From NCBI RefSeq assembly GCF_014646355.1, contig NZ_BMNH01000007.1, positions 124,001-188,000 of the forward strand: 64,000 nt of DNA, read 5' to 3'. Position numbers and translations under genes: made by a program. Of this stretch, positions 36,060 through 44,103 are shown one piece after another; within the stretch, counting starts at the first letter, position 1, and each line of letters opens with the position of its first letter. The notes below the pieces were generated by a model. That model did not search any database. It had not been told where the DNA came from and saw only the letters and a list, made by a program, of their open reading frames with translations. This DNA comes from Nonomuraea cavernae (GTDB lineage: Bacteria; Actinomycetota; Actinomycetes; Streptosporangiales; Streptosporangiaceae).

Positions 36060-37346
36060 TCACATGAAGTAGCGCAGGTAGACGTAGACCCAGGCCATCA
36101 CCGAGCTGAGAATCGTGACGAGGATTCCGTACTTGGTGAACTGCCAGAACGAGATGCGGTGACCGGCCCGCGCGGCGATGCCGATGGCCACCACGTTGGC
36201 GCTGGCGGCGACCGCGGTGCCGTTGCCGCCGAAGTCGGCGCCCAGGGCGAAGGACCACCACAGCGCCTGCCCGGTGACCGGGTCGGGAGCCTGGGCCACC
36301 AGTCCCTCGACGATCGGCGCCATCGTGGCGGCGTACGGGATGTTGTCGAAGAAGGCGCCCAGCACGGCCGAGCCGAACAGCAGCGAGGTGGCGGCGCCGA
36401 AGAAGTTGTCGCCGACCGCGTTCACCGCCCAGTCGCCCACGGTGGAGATGACCCCGGTGTGCACCAGCCCGGCGACCATGACGAACAGGCCCACGAAGAA
36501 CACCAGCGTCGGCCACTCGACCTCGCTCAGGCTCTCCGAGACCTCGACACGCGACACGAGGATCATCACTCCGGCGCCGACCAGGGCGACGATCGACGGC
36601 TCGACGTGCACCACGGAGTGCAGTCCGAACCCGACGATGACCAGGGCCAGCACGACCATGCAGCGCACGAGCAGGGCCGGGTCGGTGATGGCGCGCTTCT
36701 CCTGCAGCGCCATCACCTCGGCCACGCGGTCCGGGTTGTAGCGGAACGACTTGCGGAACAGCACCCTCGTCAGCAACACGAACGCCACGAAGACCACGAC
36801 GACGATCGGGGTCATGTGGATGAGGAAGTCATTGAACGTCAGTCCGGCCCGGCTGCCGATGATGATGTTGGGCGGGTCGCCGATCAGGGTGGCCGCGCCG
36901 CCGATGTTCGACGCGAGGACCTCGGCGATCAGGTACGGCTGCGCCGGCACGTCGAGTCGTTCACAGACGACGATCGTCACCGGCGCGACCAGCATGATCG
37001 TGGTGACGTTGTCCAGGAACGGCGAGGCGACCGCAGTGATGATCATCAGCATCACCATCAGCCGGTACGGCCGTCCCTTGGACTTCTTCGCGGCCCAGAT
37101 CGCCAGATAGTCGAAGACACCCGTCTGTTTGATGATCCCGACGATGATCATCATGCCGAGCAGCAGGAAGATGACGTTCCAGTCGATGCCCTCGTGCTCC
37201 GAGTAGAACACGTCCGCCCCGGGTGCCAGCCCGAGGACGAGCATGGCCCCGGCGGCGATGAGCACCACTTTGACCTTGTTAACTTTTTCGGTGGCGATGA
37301 AGAAGAACGCCACCGCGAAAATGGCCAGCGAGATGATCGCGCTCAT
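36060..37346 (-). CDS. ArsB/NhaD-type ion transporter
   Basis: A 428-residue integral membrane protein of the ion transporter superfamily with about 11 helices. The signature SNIGGAATLIGDPPNIIIG and the repeat-related FDNIPYAATMAPIV and FGGNGTAVAASANVV mark the two re-entrant halves. Family members export arsenite, or exchange sodium or other ions for protons. No arsenic genes are nearby, so an Na+/H+ or K+/H+ role with the KhtT-like protein is more plausible. First gene of a two-gene operon. Confidence 0.88.
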   Translation of the reverse strand: MSAIISLAIFAVAFFFIATEKVNKVKVVLIAAGAMLVLGLAPGADVFYSEHEGIDWNVIFLLLGMMIIVGIIKQTGVFDYLAIWAAKKSKGRPYRLMVMLMIITAVASPFLDNVTTIMLVAPVTIVVCERLDVPAQPYLIAEVLASNIGGAATLIGDPPNIIIGSRAGLTFNDFLIHMTPIVVVVFVAFVLLTRVLFRKSFRYNPDRVAEVMALQEKRAITDPALLVRCMVVLALVIVGFGLHSVVHVEPSIVALVGAGVMILVSRVEVSESLSEVEWPTLVFFVGLFVMVAGLVHTGVISTVGDWAVNAVGDNFFGAATSLLFGSAVLGAFFDNIPYAATMAPIVEGLVAQAPDPVTGQALWWSFALGADFGGNGTAVAASANVVAIGIAARAGHRISFWQFTKYGILVTILSSVMAWVYVYLRYFM

Positions 37347-37613
37347 CGGCCACGCCCCGGCGGGCCGGTACGCACCCCGGCGAGAACAGGCATCGCGAAA
37401 CGAGCGCGGGAACGGGGCAGTTCTCGGATCAAGGCATGCCGCAAGGGCACCGCCAGGCGATATTCACACACAGTCAGACCTCCGTACGTTGGGCGTCTCA
37501 ATCCGGGCTGAAACCTCAACCGGCCCGGGCGGTTCATACACAGGCCTCGGATGGGCACGCCGACGCAGCCGCGCGGCGGCCGATCACGTAGGGAAAGTTC
37601 TCGGGGGGGGCGC

Positions 37614-38072
37614 TCAGTCGTCGAGGTCCGGCATGGCCAGGCTGGTCAGCAGCCGGCCCAGGGTGATCGCTCCGGCGAGCTCCCCGGTCCGGTCCACCAC
37701 CGCGACCAGAGGGCTGCGCAGGCGGGCCATCAGGGCCGCGACCTCCAGCAGCGTCGCCTCCAGCTTCACCGTGACCGGGGCGACCTGCTGGCGCGGCAGA
37801 CAGTCGCCCACGGTGAGCCCGCCCAGCGCCTGCCAGAACAGGTCGGCGTGGGCCTCGTCGATGGTCCTGGCCAGCGCCGGGTCCTCCTGGAACGCGCCGG
37901 GCACCGCCATGCGCAGCACCTGGGTGCCGGGCAGCACCATCCGGGGCCGGGACTTGTCGTCGACGACGATCAGCCCGGGCAGACCGCCCATCGCCATCAC
38001 CCGCACCGCTTTGGCGACCGGGTCGTGCACAGTCACCGTCGGGAGTTGTACGGCGATATCGCGTGCCTGCAT
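37614..38072 (-). CDS. CBS-domain protein
   Basis: A 152-residue protein with two divergent CBS motifs ([24 protein letters not shown] at the start; [28 protein letters not shown] later). I chose ATG 38072 (MQARDI) since a GAAGGTG lies upstream; the frame to 38135 overlaps nothing convincing. It follows the SPFH gene by 49 bp and may be co-transcribed. Fourth CBS protein of the island. Confidence 0.85.
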   Translation of the reverse strand: MQARDIAVQLPTVTVHDPVAKAVRVMAMGGLPGLIVVDDKSRPRMVLPGTQVLRMAVPGAFQEDPALARTIDEAHADLFWQALGGLTVGDCLPRQQVAPVTVKLEATLLEVAALMARLRSPLVAVVDRTGELAGAITLGRLLTSLAMPDLDD

Positions 38073-38121
38073 GACACCTTCTTTCGAGGCTTGATCGGGT
38101 TCGGGTCGGGACTGTGCCGTC

Positions 38122-38763
38122 TCATGCCTGGTCATCTCGCCCCCCGGCCGGACGGCACGAGCCGCACCGGTAGTTCTCGGCCCAGCGGATCAGGTCGCTC
38201 CTGACCGGGATCTCGACGCGGGAGAGCTCGACCAGACCGACCTCGATGCCCCACTCGGCGGTCCGGCGGCTGATCCTCGCGGCCAGTTCACGCGTGTCTC
38301 CGCCGTCCGGTGCGGACAGCTCCGCCAGGTCCCGCTGGGCGACGTACCGGCGGATCTCGCTCTCGGCCACGGCGCTGGTGGCGGCGGTGGAGGTGTCCTC
38401 GGCCACCGCGTAGGCGATGGGGTCGGCCACGGACGCCAGGGCGACCCCGCTGACCGTGACCCTCACCTCGTCCCTGGTGGTGGCCTCCACCCACAGCAGG
38501 TCCACGTGCATGGGCCGCATCGGGATCGGCACGGCGCGGGCGACGCCCGTCGGCACCACGACGACCCCGGGGCCCTTGATCCCCGCGAAGCGGCCGAGCC
38601 GGAAGACGGCGAGCCGCTCGCCGGCGGGGACGACGCGGACCCAGGAGACGGCCAGGACGGCGAGCAGCAGAACGAGCACGATGACCCAGGTGATCGGGTC
38701 GCCGGCGATGGCGTACGCGTGCGCCGAGAGCGGCGTCCACGCGCCGCTGCGAGGCACGGCCAT
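38122..38763 (-). CDS. SPFH/band-7 membrane protein
   Basis: A 213-residue protein with one N-terminal membrane helix (about residues 23-40, [20 protein letters not shown]) followed by an SPFH domain ([57 protein letters not shown]). It is short for a stomatin and lacks the long C-terminal coiled coil; the C-terminus has CGSC, a possible metal site. GGGAGG precedes ATG 38763. Slipins scaffold membrane complexes. A DevR-like half-palindrome lies 63-76 bp upstream. Confidence 0.88.
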   Translation of the reverse strand: MAVPRSGAWTPLSAHAYAIAGDPITWVIVLVLLLAVLAVSWVRVVPAGERLAVFRLGRFAGIKGPGVVVVPTGVARAVPIPMRPMHVDLLWVEATTRDEVRVTVSGVALASVADPIAYAVAEDTSTAATSAVAESEIRRYVAQRDLAELSAPDGGDTRELAARISRRTAEWGIEVGLVELSRVEIPVRSDLIRWAENYRCGSCRPAGGRDDQA

Positions 38764-38825
38764 TGACGTCTCCCTCCCGCGGTCCTGGCTGTGTGTGCCT
38801 CCAGTCTGGTCAAACCGGGAGGATC

Positions 38826-38839
38826 CCACCATTGGGCCT
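38826..38839 (-). promoter_or_regulatory. Weak DevR-like box upstream of the SPFH gene
   Basis: CCACCATTGGGCCT matches the site at 34185-34198 (GTGCCATTGGTCCT) at 9 of 14 positions. It is single and weaker than the others. Confidence 0.35.
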
Positions 38840-38894
38840 GACACCCATCTAGGCGGGGGTGCACCATGTAAAAACGCCAGGTGAGAGGGTTCGA

Positions 38895-38912
38895 CGGTGA
38901 CGTGCGTCACCG
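38895..38912. promoter_or_regulatory. Perfect inverted repeat CGGTGACG-TG-CGTCACCG
   Basis: 8-bp perfect arms around TG in an intergenic stretch (38764-38998) that has no gene. It looks like an operator; the regulator is unknown. Confidence 0.5.
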
Positions 38913-38967
38913 AATCGGGCCGCGCGGGAGATCATCGGTCACCGCGACGGCCGGGGGCCGTGTGCCC

Positions 38968-38994
38968 GGCCGGGGCGAGCCTCGCGCCCCGGCC
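38968..38994. terminator. GC-rich terminator hairpin
   Basis: GGCCGGGGCG (38968-38977) pairs with CGCCCCGGCC (38985-38994), a 10-bp stem with a 7-nt loop. It lies downstream of the ABC exporter and DUF1707 fragment on the minus strand. Confidence 0.6.
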
Positions 38995-38998
38995 GCTG

Positions 38999-39184
38999 TC
39001 AGATATCCCAAGAGCGTACGTCCCCGCGAGCGTCCGCGGCCCCGAACGCATCCGAAATCTCCAAATATCGCGCGTTACCGCCCTTCAGACCGCCACGTCG
39101 GCCCGGACCGCCGAGCTGGATGACCCGGTCGCGTTCCGCGTCGGACGCGCGCAGCGCGGGTGAGCGGGGCAGGTCTGCCGACAT
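38999..39184 (-). pseudogene. Truncated DUF1707-type gene fragment
   Basis: ATG 39184 has a strong AAGGAGGAGAG site. The first 25 codons (MSADLPRSPALRASDAERDR and VIQL) match the start of DUF1707 proteins, whose domain normally continues with a conserved EGRL-type segment for 30 more residues. The sequence then diverges (GGPGRRGGLKGG) and stops after 61 residues. It appears to be a 5' remnant, though a short real protein cannot be excluded. It lies 76 bp after the ABC permease. Confidence 0.5.
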
Positions 39185-39260
39185 TCCGCTCTCCTCCTTG
39201 GCGAGGGGGTGGCACCGAGCCACCGAAACTGCTGACTGATCGGTCTGCGGAGACGGCTAT

Positions 39261-40022
39261 CTAGGAGATCTTGCGGCGGTAGCTGTTCATGGCGAAGACA
39301 TAGGCGACGATGAGGATGCCGACGCACCAGGCCAGGGCGATCCAGATGTCGGTGCCGACCGGCTGCTGGGTGAACAGGTCGCGGAGGGCGTTGACGATGG
39401 AGGTCACCGGCTGGTGTTCGGCGAAGGCGCGCACCGGGCCGGGCATGGTCGCGGTGGGCACGAAGGCCGAGCTGAGGAAGGGCAGGAAGATGAGCGGGTA
39501 GGAGAACGCGCTCGCGCCTTCCACGGTCTTGGCCGACAGGCCGGGGATGACGGCCAGCCACGTCAGCGCCAGGGTGAACAGGATGAGGATGCCGGCCACC
39601 GCGAGCCACGGCGCCACTCCCGCCGACGAGCGAAAGCCCATCAGCAGGGCGACGAGCAGCACGACGACGAGTGAGATCAGATTGGCCACCAGCGAGGTCA
39701 GCACGTGCGCCCACAGCACGGACGAGCGGGCGATCGGCATGGACTGGAAACGCTCGAAGATGCCGCTCTTCATGTCCATGAACAGCCGGAAGGCGGTGTA
39801 GGCGATGCCCGAGGCGACCGTGATGAGCAGGATGCCGGGCAGCAGATAGTTCACATACGACTCCGAGCCGGTGTCGATCGCGCCGCCGAACACGTAGACG
39901 AACATCAGCATCATGGCGATCGGCATGAGCGTGGTGGTGATGATGGTGTCCGCGCTGCGCGTGATGTGACGCAGGGATCGTCCCAGCAGGGCGGCGGTGT
40001 CGCCGAGGAAATGCTTGGTCAT
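39261..40022 (-). CDS. ABC-2 type exporter permease (DrrB-like)
   Basis: A 253-residue membrane protein with six helices. The ABC-2 signature region is visible (SGIFERFQSMPIARSSVLWAHVL; FLSSAFVPTATMPGPVRAFAEHQPVT). This matches daunorubicin-resistance DrrB-type permeases. ATG 40022 lies 10 nt after the ATPase stop. It would export a hydrophobic compound with the ATPase. Confidence 0.92.
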   Translation of the reverse strand: MTKHFLGDTAALLGRSLRHITRSADTIITTTLMPIAMMLMFVYVFGGAIDTGSESYVNYLLPGILLITVASGIAYTAFRLFMDMKSGIFERFQSMPIARSSVLWAHVLTSLVANLISLVVVLLVALLMGFRSSAGVAPWLAVAGILILFTLALTWLAVIPGLSAKTVEGASAFSYPLIFLPFLSSAFVPTATMPGPVRAFAEHQPVTSIVNALRDLFTQQPVGTDIWIALAWCVGILIVAYVFAMNSYRRKIS

Positions 40023-40032
40023 CGTGGTTTCC

Positions 40033-40884
40033 TTACGCGTCCGTGCCGACGTTGCGGTCCTGGCCGTGCCTGCCGGTCTTACCGGTCTTGCCGGTCTTGC
40101 CGGTCTTGCCGGTCTTGCCGTTGTCACCGACGAGGGTGAGGAAGACGTCCTCAAGCGTCGGCTGCTTCTCGACGTATTCGACCTTGGCGGGCGGCAGCAG
40201 CTGCTTGAGCTCGGCCAGGGTGCCGTTGACGATGATCCGGCCCTCGTGCAGGATCGCGATCCGGTCGGCGAGTTGCTCGGCCTCGTCCAGATACTGCGTG
40301 GTGAGCAGCACCGTCGTCCCCCGGCCGGCGAGCTCCTTGACGGCCTGCCACACCTCCAGCCGCGCCTGCGGGTCCAGCCCGGTCGTCGGCTCGTCGAGGA
40401 AGATGACCGGCGGATCACCGATGAGGCTCATCGCGATGTCCAGGCGGCGGCGCATGCCCCCCGAGTACGTCGACACCCTGCGCGCGCCCGCGTCCGTCAG
40501 CGAGAACCGCTCCAGCAGGCCGTCGGCGATCGCCCCCGGATCCTTCAGGTGCCGTAACCGGGCGACCAGCACCAGGTTCTCCCGCCCGCTGAGGATCTCG
40601 TCGACCGCCGCGAACTGCCCGGTCAGACTGATCGACTCCCGCACGTCCGCGGCCCGCGTGACCACATCGAAACCGTTGACGCCGGCCGTCCCCGCGTCGG
40701 CCTTGAGCAGCGTGGACAGGATTTTCACCACCGTGGTCTTGCCCGACCCGTTCGAACCGAGCAGCGCGAAAATGCTGCCCCGGGCCACGGCGAAGTCCAC
40801 ACCCCGCAGCACCCGCAACTCCTTGTACGACTTCTCCAGGCCCTGCACATGGATCGCAGGCCCTCGGGCCTCATTGACTGTCAT
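40033..40884 (-). CDS. ABC exporter ATPase (DrrA-like) with KTG-repeat tail
   Basis: A 283-residue ATPase with Walker A GSNGSGKTT, Q-loop SLTGQFAAVDE (typical DrrA), signature YSGGMRRR, Walker B VIFLDEPTTGLD, and the C-terminal LEDVFLTL motif. The tail after residue 265 is five GKT repeats (9-bp tandem repeat at 40072-40116), low complexity and probably disordered. Start ATG 40884 lacks a good ribosome site; GTG 40917 in frame is an alternative. Confidence 0.88.
   Translation of the reverse strand: MTVNEARGPAIHVQGLEKSYKELRVLRGVDFAVARGSIFALLGSNGSGKTTVVKILSTLLKADAGTAGVNGFDVVTRAADVRESISLTGQFAAVDEILSGRENLVLVARLRHLKDPGAIADGLLERFSLTDAGARRVSTYSGGMRRRLDIAMSLIGDPPVIFLDEPTTGLDPQARLEVWQAVKELAGRGTTVLLTTQYLDEAEQLADRIAILHEGRIIVNGTLAELKQLLPPAKVEYVEKQPTLEDVFLTLVGDNGKTGKTGKTGKTGKTGRHGQDRNVGTDA
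40072..40116 (-). repeat. 5 x 9-bp coding repeat (KTG)
   Basis: Five copies of GCCGGTCTT (one begins with A) in the 3' end of the ATPase gene, encoding KTG units. Confidence 0.9.
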
Positions 40885-41378
40885 CCAGACATCCGTTCTC
40901 TGTTTCGTCACGGCTTGTCGCCCGCGACGGGATTGGTGGCGCGATTGATGGCGTCGCAGGCACCGCTCCAGCGCATCGATCGCCGTGCGACGGGACGATG
41001 GAAGCCGCTGGAAGCCGCTGGAAGCCGCTGCGTGCGCGCCTTGTGTTCGCCGATAGCGCCGTTTGTCCCCCAAGCGGCCCGCTGACCATCTCCAGGCGCT
41101 ACCGGTAGCGCCGATTCGGCTCGCTCGGTCCTGCCGCCATGGCTGCTTACTCGCCGGTGGCCTTGCCGATTTCGGGGGGTATTCGGCGGAGTTCTTGATC
41201 GCCTCACAGGCGCCGATCGCGCGGAAGCGGACCTCGCCGCCGGTGCGGAGGTCGACCGGGCCGCACTGATGGGCGGCTAAAGTTCAGGGTGGTAGTTCAA
41301 TCGTGCTCTGCTGTGGCGGGCGCGGCCTCGGGAGGGTGTTCCAGCACTCTCCCGGGGGCCCGTCCAACCGGACGGCGC
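40885..41378. other. Intergenic with gene relics and repeats
   Basis: No intact gene in 494 bp. A 3 x 10-bp repeat (GAAGCCGCTG) lies at 41001-41030, and an 18-bp perfect palindrome (GGCGCTACCGGTAGCGCC) at 41095-41112. Two minus-strand stretches encode similar short C-termini: GACDAINRATNPVAGDKP ending at about 40917, and GACEAIKNSAEYPP, which continues after a frameshift as EIGKATGE and a stop near 41150. They look like decayed copies of the same gene end. Confidence 0.5.
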
Positions 41379-41801
41379 CTACTCGCAGAAGATACGCACT
41401 TGGGCATCGGGCTGGTCGACCTCCATGGTCAGATCGTCGAGGTGCTCCACGAGCGCCTCGAGGTGTTCGGGCTTGAGCTGCGTGAGATCGAACGGCACGC
41501 CCGACTTGTCCAGTTTGGCGTTGGCCGCGGCCAGTGCCTGCGGCGGGATCAGGGCCGCCAACTGCACGCCGGCCCGCAGCAGTTGCAGCGGCACCCGCAC
41601 GTCGATCCGCCCCTGCTCGCCGTTCTCAACGGTGTGCACCATCAACCGCAGATACTTCGCCTTGCCCTTCGGCCGGGCGCCGGGACTCGACGCCGCCGGC
41701 GGGTGGTCCCGTTCGAGCGCGGTGATGAGCCGCTCAGCCTCCTCTGCGGTGATCTTGCCTTCGGCCAGCATGCCGAGGATGTCCCTGCGCTGTTCGTTCA
41801 T
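41379..41801 (-). CDS. SHOCT-like domain protein (YvlB N-terminus type)
   Basis: A 140-residue protein. The N-terminal helix-turn-helix-like SHOCT segment (MNEQRRDILGMLAEGKITAE and EAERLITAL) is common at the start of YvlB/LiaX-type proteins. A conserved acidic C-terminal domain follows (RLMVHTVENGEQGRIDVRVPLQLLRAGVQL, VEHLDDLTMEVD). The usual DUF4097 beta-solenoid is absent. Last gene of the DUF2089 operon, which in Firmicutes responds to envelope stress (inference). Confidence 0.8.
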   Translation of the reverse strand: MNEQRRDILGMLAEGKITAEEAERLITALERDHPPAASSPGARPKGKAKYLRLMVHTVENGEQGRIDVRVPLQLLRAGVQLAALIPPQALAAANAKLDKSGVPFDLTQLKPEHLEALVEHLDDLTMEVDQPDAQVRIFCE

Positions 41802-41811
41802 CGCACCTCTC

Positions 41812-42069
41812 CTATCGGATGGCTACGAGCACAGCCGTACGGCTGTATTCGATGTCGAGTCGGGTGCCGGGCAACGCGCAGACGATGCGCCATCCGGTGT
41901 CGAGTGCCCGCACCACACTGATGCGGTAGACGTGGCAGGCCACGGCTGCCGCCAGTAGGGCCAGGACCACGACCGGCAAGAACACGAGCACTACCGGGAG
42001 CACTGGGACCCAGACCCGGATGGGGCTACGGTCCGGGCGTTTGACCCCTACGGTCACCAACTGCGGCAT
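41812..42069 (-). CDS. Small membrane protein
   Basis: An 85-residue protein with one long hydrophobic segment (about 20-44, VWVPVLPVVLVFLPVVVLALLAA) and a short basic C-terminal tail. ATG 42069 overlaps the DUF2089 stop by one base (TGATG). No family recognised. Its position between the DUF2089 and SHOCT-like genes suggests it is the membrane element of that system. Confidence 0.75.
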   Translation of the reverse strand: MPQLVTVGVKRPDRSPIRVWVPVLPVVLVFLPVVVLALLAAAVACHVYRISVVRALDTGWRIVCALPGTRLDIEYSRTAVLVAIR

Positions 42070-42446
42070 CACGTGCGCCCCTCCAGTTCGGACAGTGCCT
42101 GCTGTGCGGTGATCTCGCCGCGGCGCAACCGATCGACGATCTCGGCCGACGGCGGCGCCGGATCGACCTCGACGAAGTCGAGCAGCTGCATGATCCGGTT
42201 CAGTCGCGATTTGATCGTCGGGTAGCTCACCCCGAAGATCCGTTCCATCTGCTTGATGGAGCCGTGGCACCGTACGAACGCCGTGACGAAGATCTGATCC
42301 TCGACACTGAGCTGAGCCAGTTGCGGCAGCTCGAACTCACCCTCGATCGCGACACCGTTGCCCGCCAGGCGCACCCGCTCGACGACGAACGGCTGACCCC
42401 GGGTCAGGTTGGTGAGCTCCTGCCAGTCCATCGCCTGTTCTGCCAT
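42069..42446 (-). CDS. DUF2089 transcriptional regulator
   Basis: A 125-residue protein. The central DUF2089 domain (LPQLAQLSVEDQIFVTAFVRCHGSIKQME) contains a helix-turn-helix (RIFGVSYPTIKSRLNRIM). The C-terminal helix resembles a SHOCT segment (IVDRLRRGEITAQQALSEL). I chose ATG 42446, not 42482, because a consensus promoter ends 7 nt before it, giving a leaderless mRNA. Leads an operon with the membrane and SHOCT-like proteins. Confidence 0.88.
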   Translation of the reverse strand: MAEQAMDWQELTNLTRGQPFVVERVRLAGNGVAIEGEFELPQLAQLSVEDQIFVTAFVRCHGSIKQMERIFGVSYPTIKSRLNRIMQLLDFVEVDPAPPSAEIVDRLRRGEITAQQALSELEGRT

Positions 42447-42453
42447 ATCTAAA

Positions 42454-42504
42454 GTTATATCGAGAGCATCTTTAATTTTCAAGATGTAAATCTTAATTTT
42501 CTTG
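42454..42504 (-). promoter_or_regulatory. Sigma-70-type promoter with overlapping direct repeats
   Basis: On the minus strand TTGAAA (42482-42477), a 17-bp spacer and TATAAC (42459-42454) lead to ATG 42446. Two AT-rich direct repeats (42469-42484 and 42491-42505, core CTTAATTTTC) flank and overlap the -35. The stretch is much richer in AT than its surroundings. Confidence 0.7.
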
Positions 42505-42543
42505 AGGTCATACTTCTCTTCGGGGTCCGGACGCGGGCGCCCC

Positions 42544-42592
42544 TTGCCTCTTTGTTAAGTAGCTGCTTATAGTACTGACTAGTTCCGGAACT
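42544..42592 (+). promoter_or_regulatory. ArsR promoter and palindromic operator
   Basis: TTGCCT (42544), an 18-bp spacer and TATAGT (42568-42573) form a fair promoter. The perfect palindrome AGTTCCGGAACT (42581-42592) sits at the predicted start of transcription, immediately upstream of the GGAGG site of the ArsR gene. Confidence 0.5.
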
Positions 42593-42603
42593 TGGAGGTT
42601 CGC

Positions 42604-43008
42604 ATGGACACGCTCAGCACGGTCTTCGCGGCCCTCGCCGACCCGACGCGGCGCGCGATCCTCGCCCGCCTCCTCGACGGCGACGCGTCGGTCACGGAGC
42701 TCGCCGAACCGTTCGCCATGACGCCGCGGGCCGTGTCCAAGCACATCGCCGTCCTGGAGTCCGCGGGTCTGGTCACCCGGGCCCGCGACGCGCAGCGACG
42801 GCCCAGCCGGATCCGCGTGGAGCCCCTCGTCGACGTCGACGCGTGGCTCGACTCCTACCGGCAGGTCTGGCAGGACCGCTTCGACCGGCTCGACGAGCGG
42901 CTCACCCGGCCGCGCGAGGACGACTCCCCCACCAGTTCCCCCACCAGCGAAAGCCTTGCGAGCGACTCCCTGGTGAGCGACTCCCCCACCAGCGAAAGGA
43001 GAGCCTGA
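42604..43008 (+). CDS. ArsR/SmtB-type regulator
   Basis: A 134-residue winged-helix repressor (TVFAALADPTRRAILARLLD, then recognition helix MTPRAVSKHIAVLE) without the metal-binding ELCV motif, so it is of the SdpR-like type paired with SRPBCC genes. The C-terminus is a Ser/Pro/Thr-rich tail from repeated DNA (GACTCCCCCACCAG copies). GGAGG precedes ATG 42604. Its stop overlaps the SRPBCC start. Confidence 0.92.
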   Translation: MDTLSTVFAALADPTRRAILARLLDGDASVTELAEPFAMTPRAVSKHIAVLESAGLVTRARDAQRRPSRIRVEPLVDVDAWLDSYRQVWQDRFDRLDERLTRPREDDSPTSSPTSESLASDSLVSDSPTSERRA

Positions 43009-43472
43009 TGGCGTCCACTCACGCCGAAGGCCACACAGCCCGTCCCATCTCGATCGTCCGGCTCTTCGACGCTCCGCGCGAGCTGGTCTTCCGCACCTGG
43101 ACCCAGGCCGAGGACGTCGCCGCCTGGTTCGCGCCGGACGGCTTCACCGTCACCGACTGCGCGGTGGACGCCCGCCCCGGCGGGCGATGGCACGTACGGT
43201 TCCGGTCCGCCTCCGGCGAGGGGCACCGCGAGTACGGCGAGTTCCGCGAGGTCGTACGGCCGGAGCGGCTGGTCTTCACCCTCACCCAGCAGGGCGACGA
43301 CGGGCACACCGGCCCCGAGACCCTGGTGACCGTCGCCTTCGCCGAGCACGGCTCAAAGACGGAGATGACCTTCGAGCAGACCGGCTTCGACTCGGCGGCC
43401 ACGCGCGACGGCAACACCGAGGGCTGGCGGGAGTGCTTCGACAACCTCGACCACCACCTGACCACCACCTGA
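43008..43472 (+). CDS. SRPBCC/AHSA1-type protein
   Basis: A 154-residue START-like ligand-binding protein (RLFDAPRELVFRTWTQAEDVAAWFAPDG; GWRECFDNLDHHL). AHSA1-type proteins carry a hydrophobic pocket. The ATGA overlap with the ArsR stop and a GGAGAG site show translational coupling. This pairing is widespread in actinobacteria, with the ArsR controlling the pair. Confidence 0.92.
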   Translation: MASTHAEGHTARPISIVRLFDAPRELVFRTWTQAEDVAAWFAPDGFTVTDCAVDARPGGRWHVRFRSASGEGHREYGEFREVVRPERLVFTLTQQGDDGHTGPETLVTVAFAEHGSKTEMTFEQTGFDSAATRDGNTEGWRECFDNLDHHLTTT

Positions 43473-43556
43473 ACGACCCGGCGACCACCTGACGACCACC
43501 CGGTGACCGCCTGGCCGACCCCGACGACCACCACGACCACCACGACCACCACGACC
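43449..43556 (+). repeat. GACCACC-rich repeat tract over the SRPBCC stop
   Basis: CTGACCACCAC units (11 bp) around the stop TGA (43470-43472), continuing as GACCACC variants to three exact 9-bp GACCACCAC copies at 43526-43552. It fills the gap to the SnoaL-like gene. Confidence 0.8.
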
Positions 43557-43580
43557 GGCTACCACGAGGAGCTGACCGAC

Positions 43581-44030
43581 ATGAGCAAGACCGCCGACAA
43601 GACCGCCGAGAAGGAGATCCGTGAGCACTTCGAGGAGTGGTTCAGGGACGCCGCCGCGAAGGATCTCGACGCCGTGATGACGAAGATCGCCGACGACGCC
43701 GTCTCGTACGAGCACGACGCCCCGCTCGTCTACACGGGCGCGCGAGCCATCCGCGAGAGCTGCCGTCAGGGCTTCGAGGTGATGGCCGGCGAACTCCGCT
43801 GGGACATCCCCGACCTGCGCGTCATGGTCCGCGACGACCTTGCCGTCAGCTGGGGGCTCAACCGCATGCGCGCCCAGGAGCCCGGCGGGGAGCCGGTCGA
43901 GCTCTGGTCGCGCGGCACCCGGGTGTTCCAGCGGATCGACGGCGCGTGGAAGATGATCCACCAGCACGTCTCCTACCCGGTCGACTCCGAGACCGGCCGG
44001 GCGGCCACCGGCCTGCGGCCGGATCGCTGA
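43581..44030 (+). CDS. SnoaL/SgcJ-like NTF2-fold protein
   Basis: A 149-residue NTF2-like protein (IREHFEEWFRDAAAKDLDAVMTKIADD, then FQRIDGAWKMIHQHVSYPVD), a fold used for small ketosteroid isomerase-like or unknown roles. ATG 43581 has GAGGAG upstream; the frame starts further upstream inside the GACCACC repeat (Thr-rich) and should not be included. Probably part of the ArsR-SRPBCC operon. Confidence 0.88.
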   Translation: MSKTADKTAEKEIREHFEEWFRDAAAKDLDAVMTKIADDAVSYEHDAPLVYTGARAIRESCRQGFEVMAGELRWDIPDLRVMVRDDLAVSWGLNRMRAQEPGGEPVELWSRGTRVFQRIDGAWKMIHQHVSYPVDSETGRAATGLRPDR

Positions 44031-44103
44031 TCGAACGATCACCCTCGCCGGCCGAGTCGGTGTCCGGCCGAACCTCTCAGCGCGACGGGTCGTCCAAGGG
44101 ATC

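Noticed and set aside
36159..37511. A 450-codon plus-strand frame opposite the ArsB/NhaD transporter
   Set aside because: His/Asp/Arg-rich shadow of a membrane protein gene.
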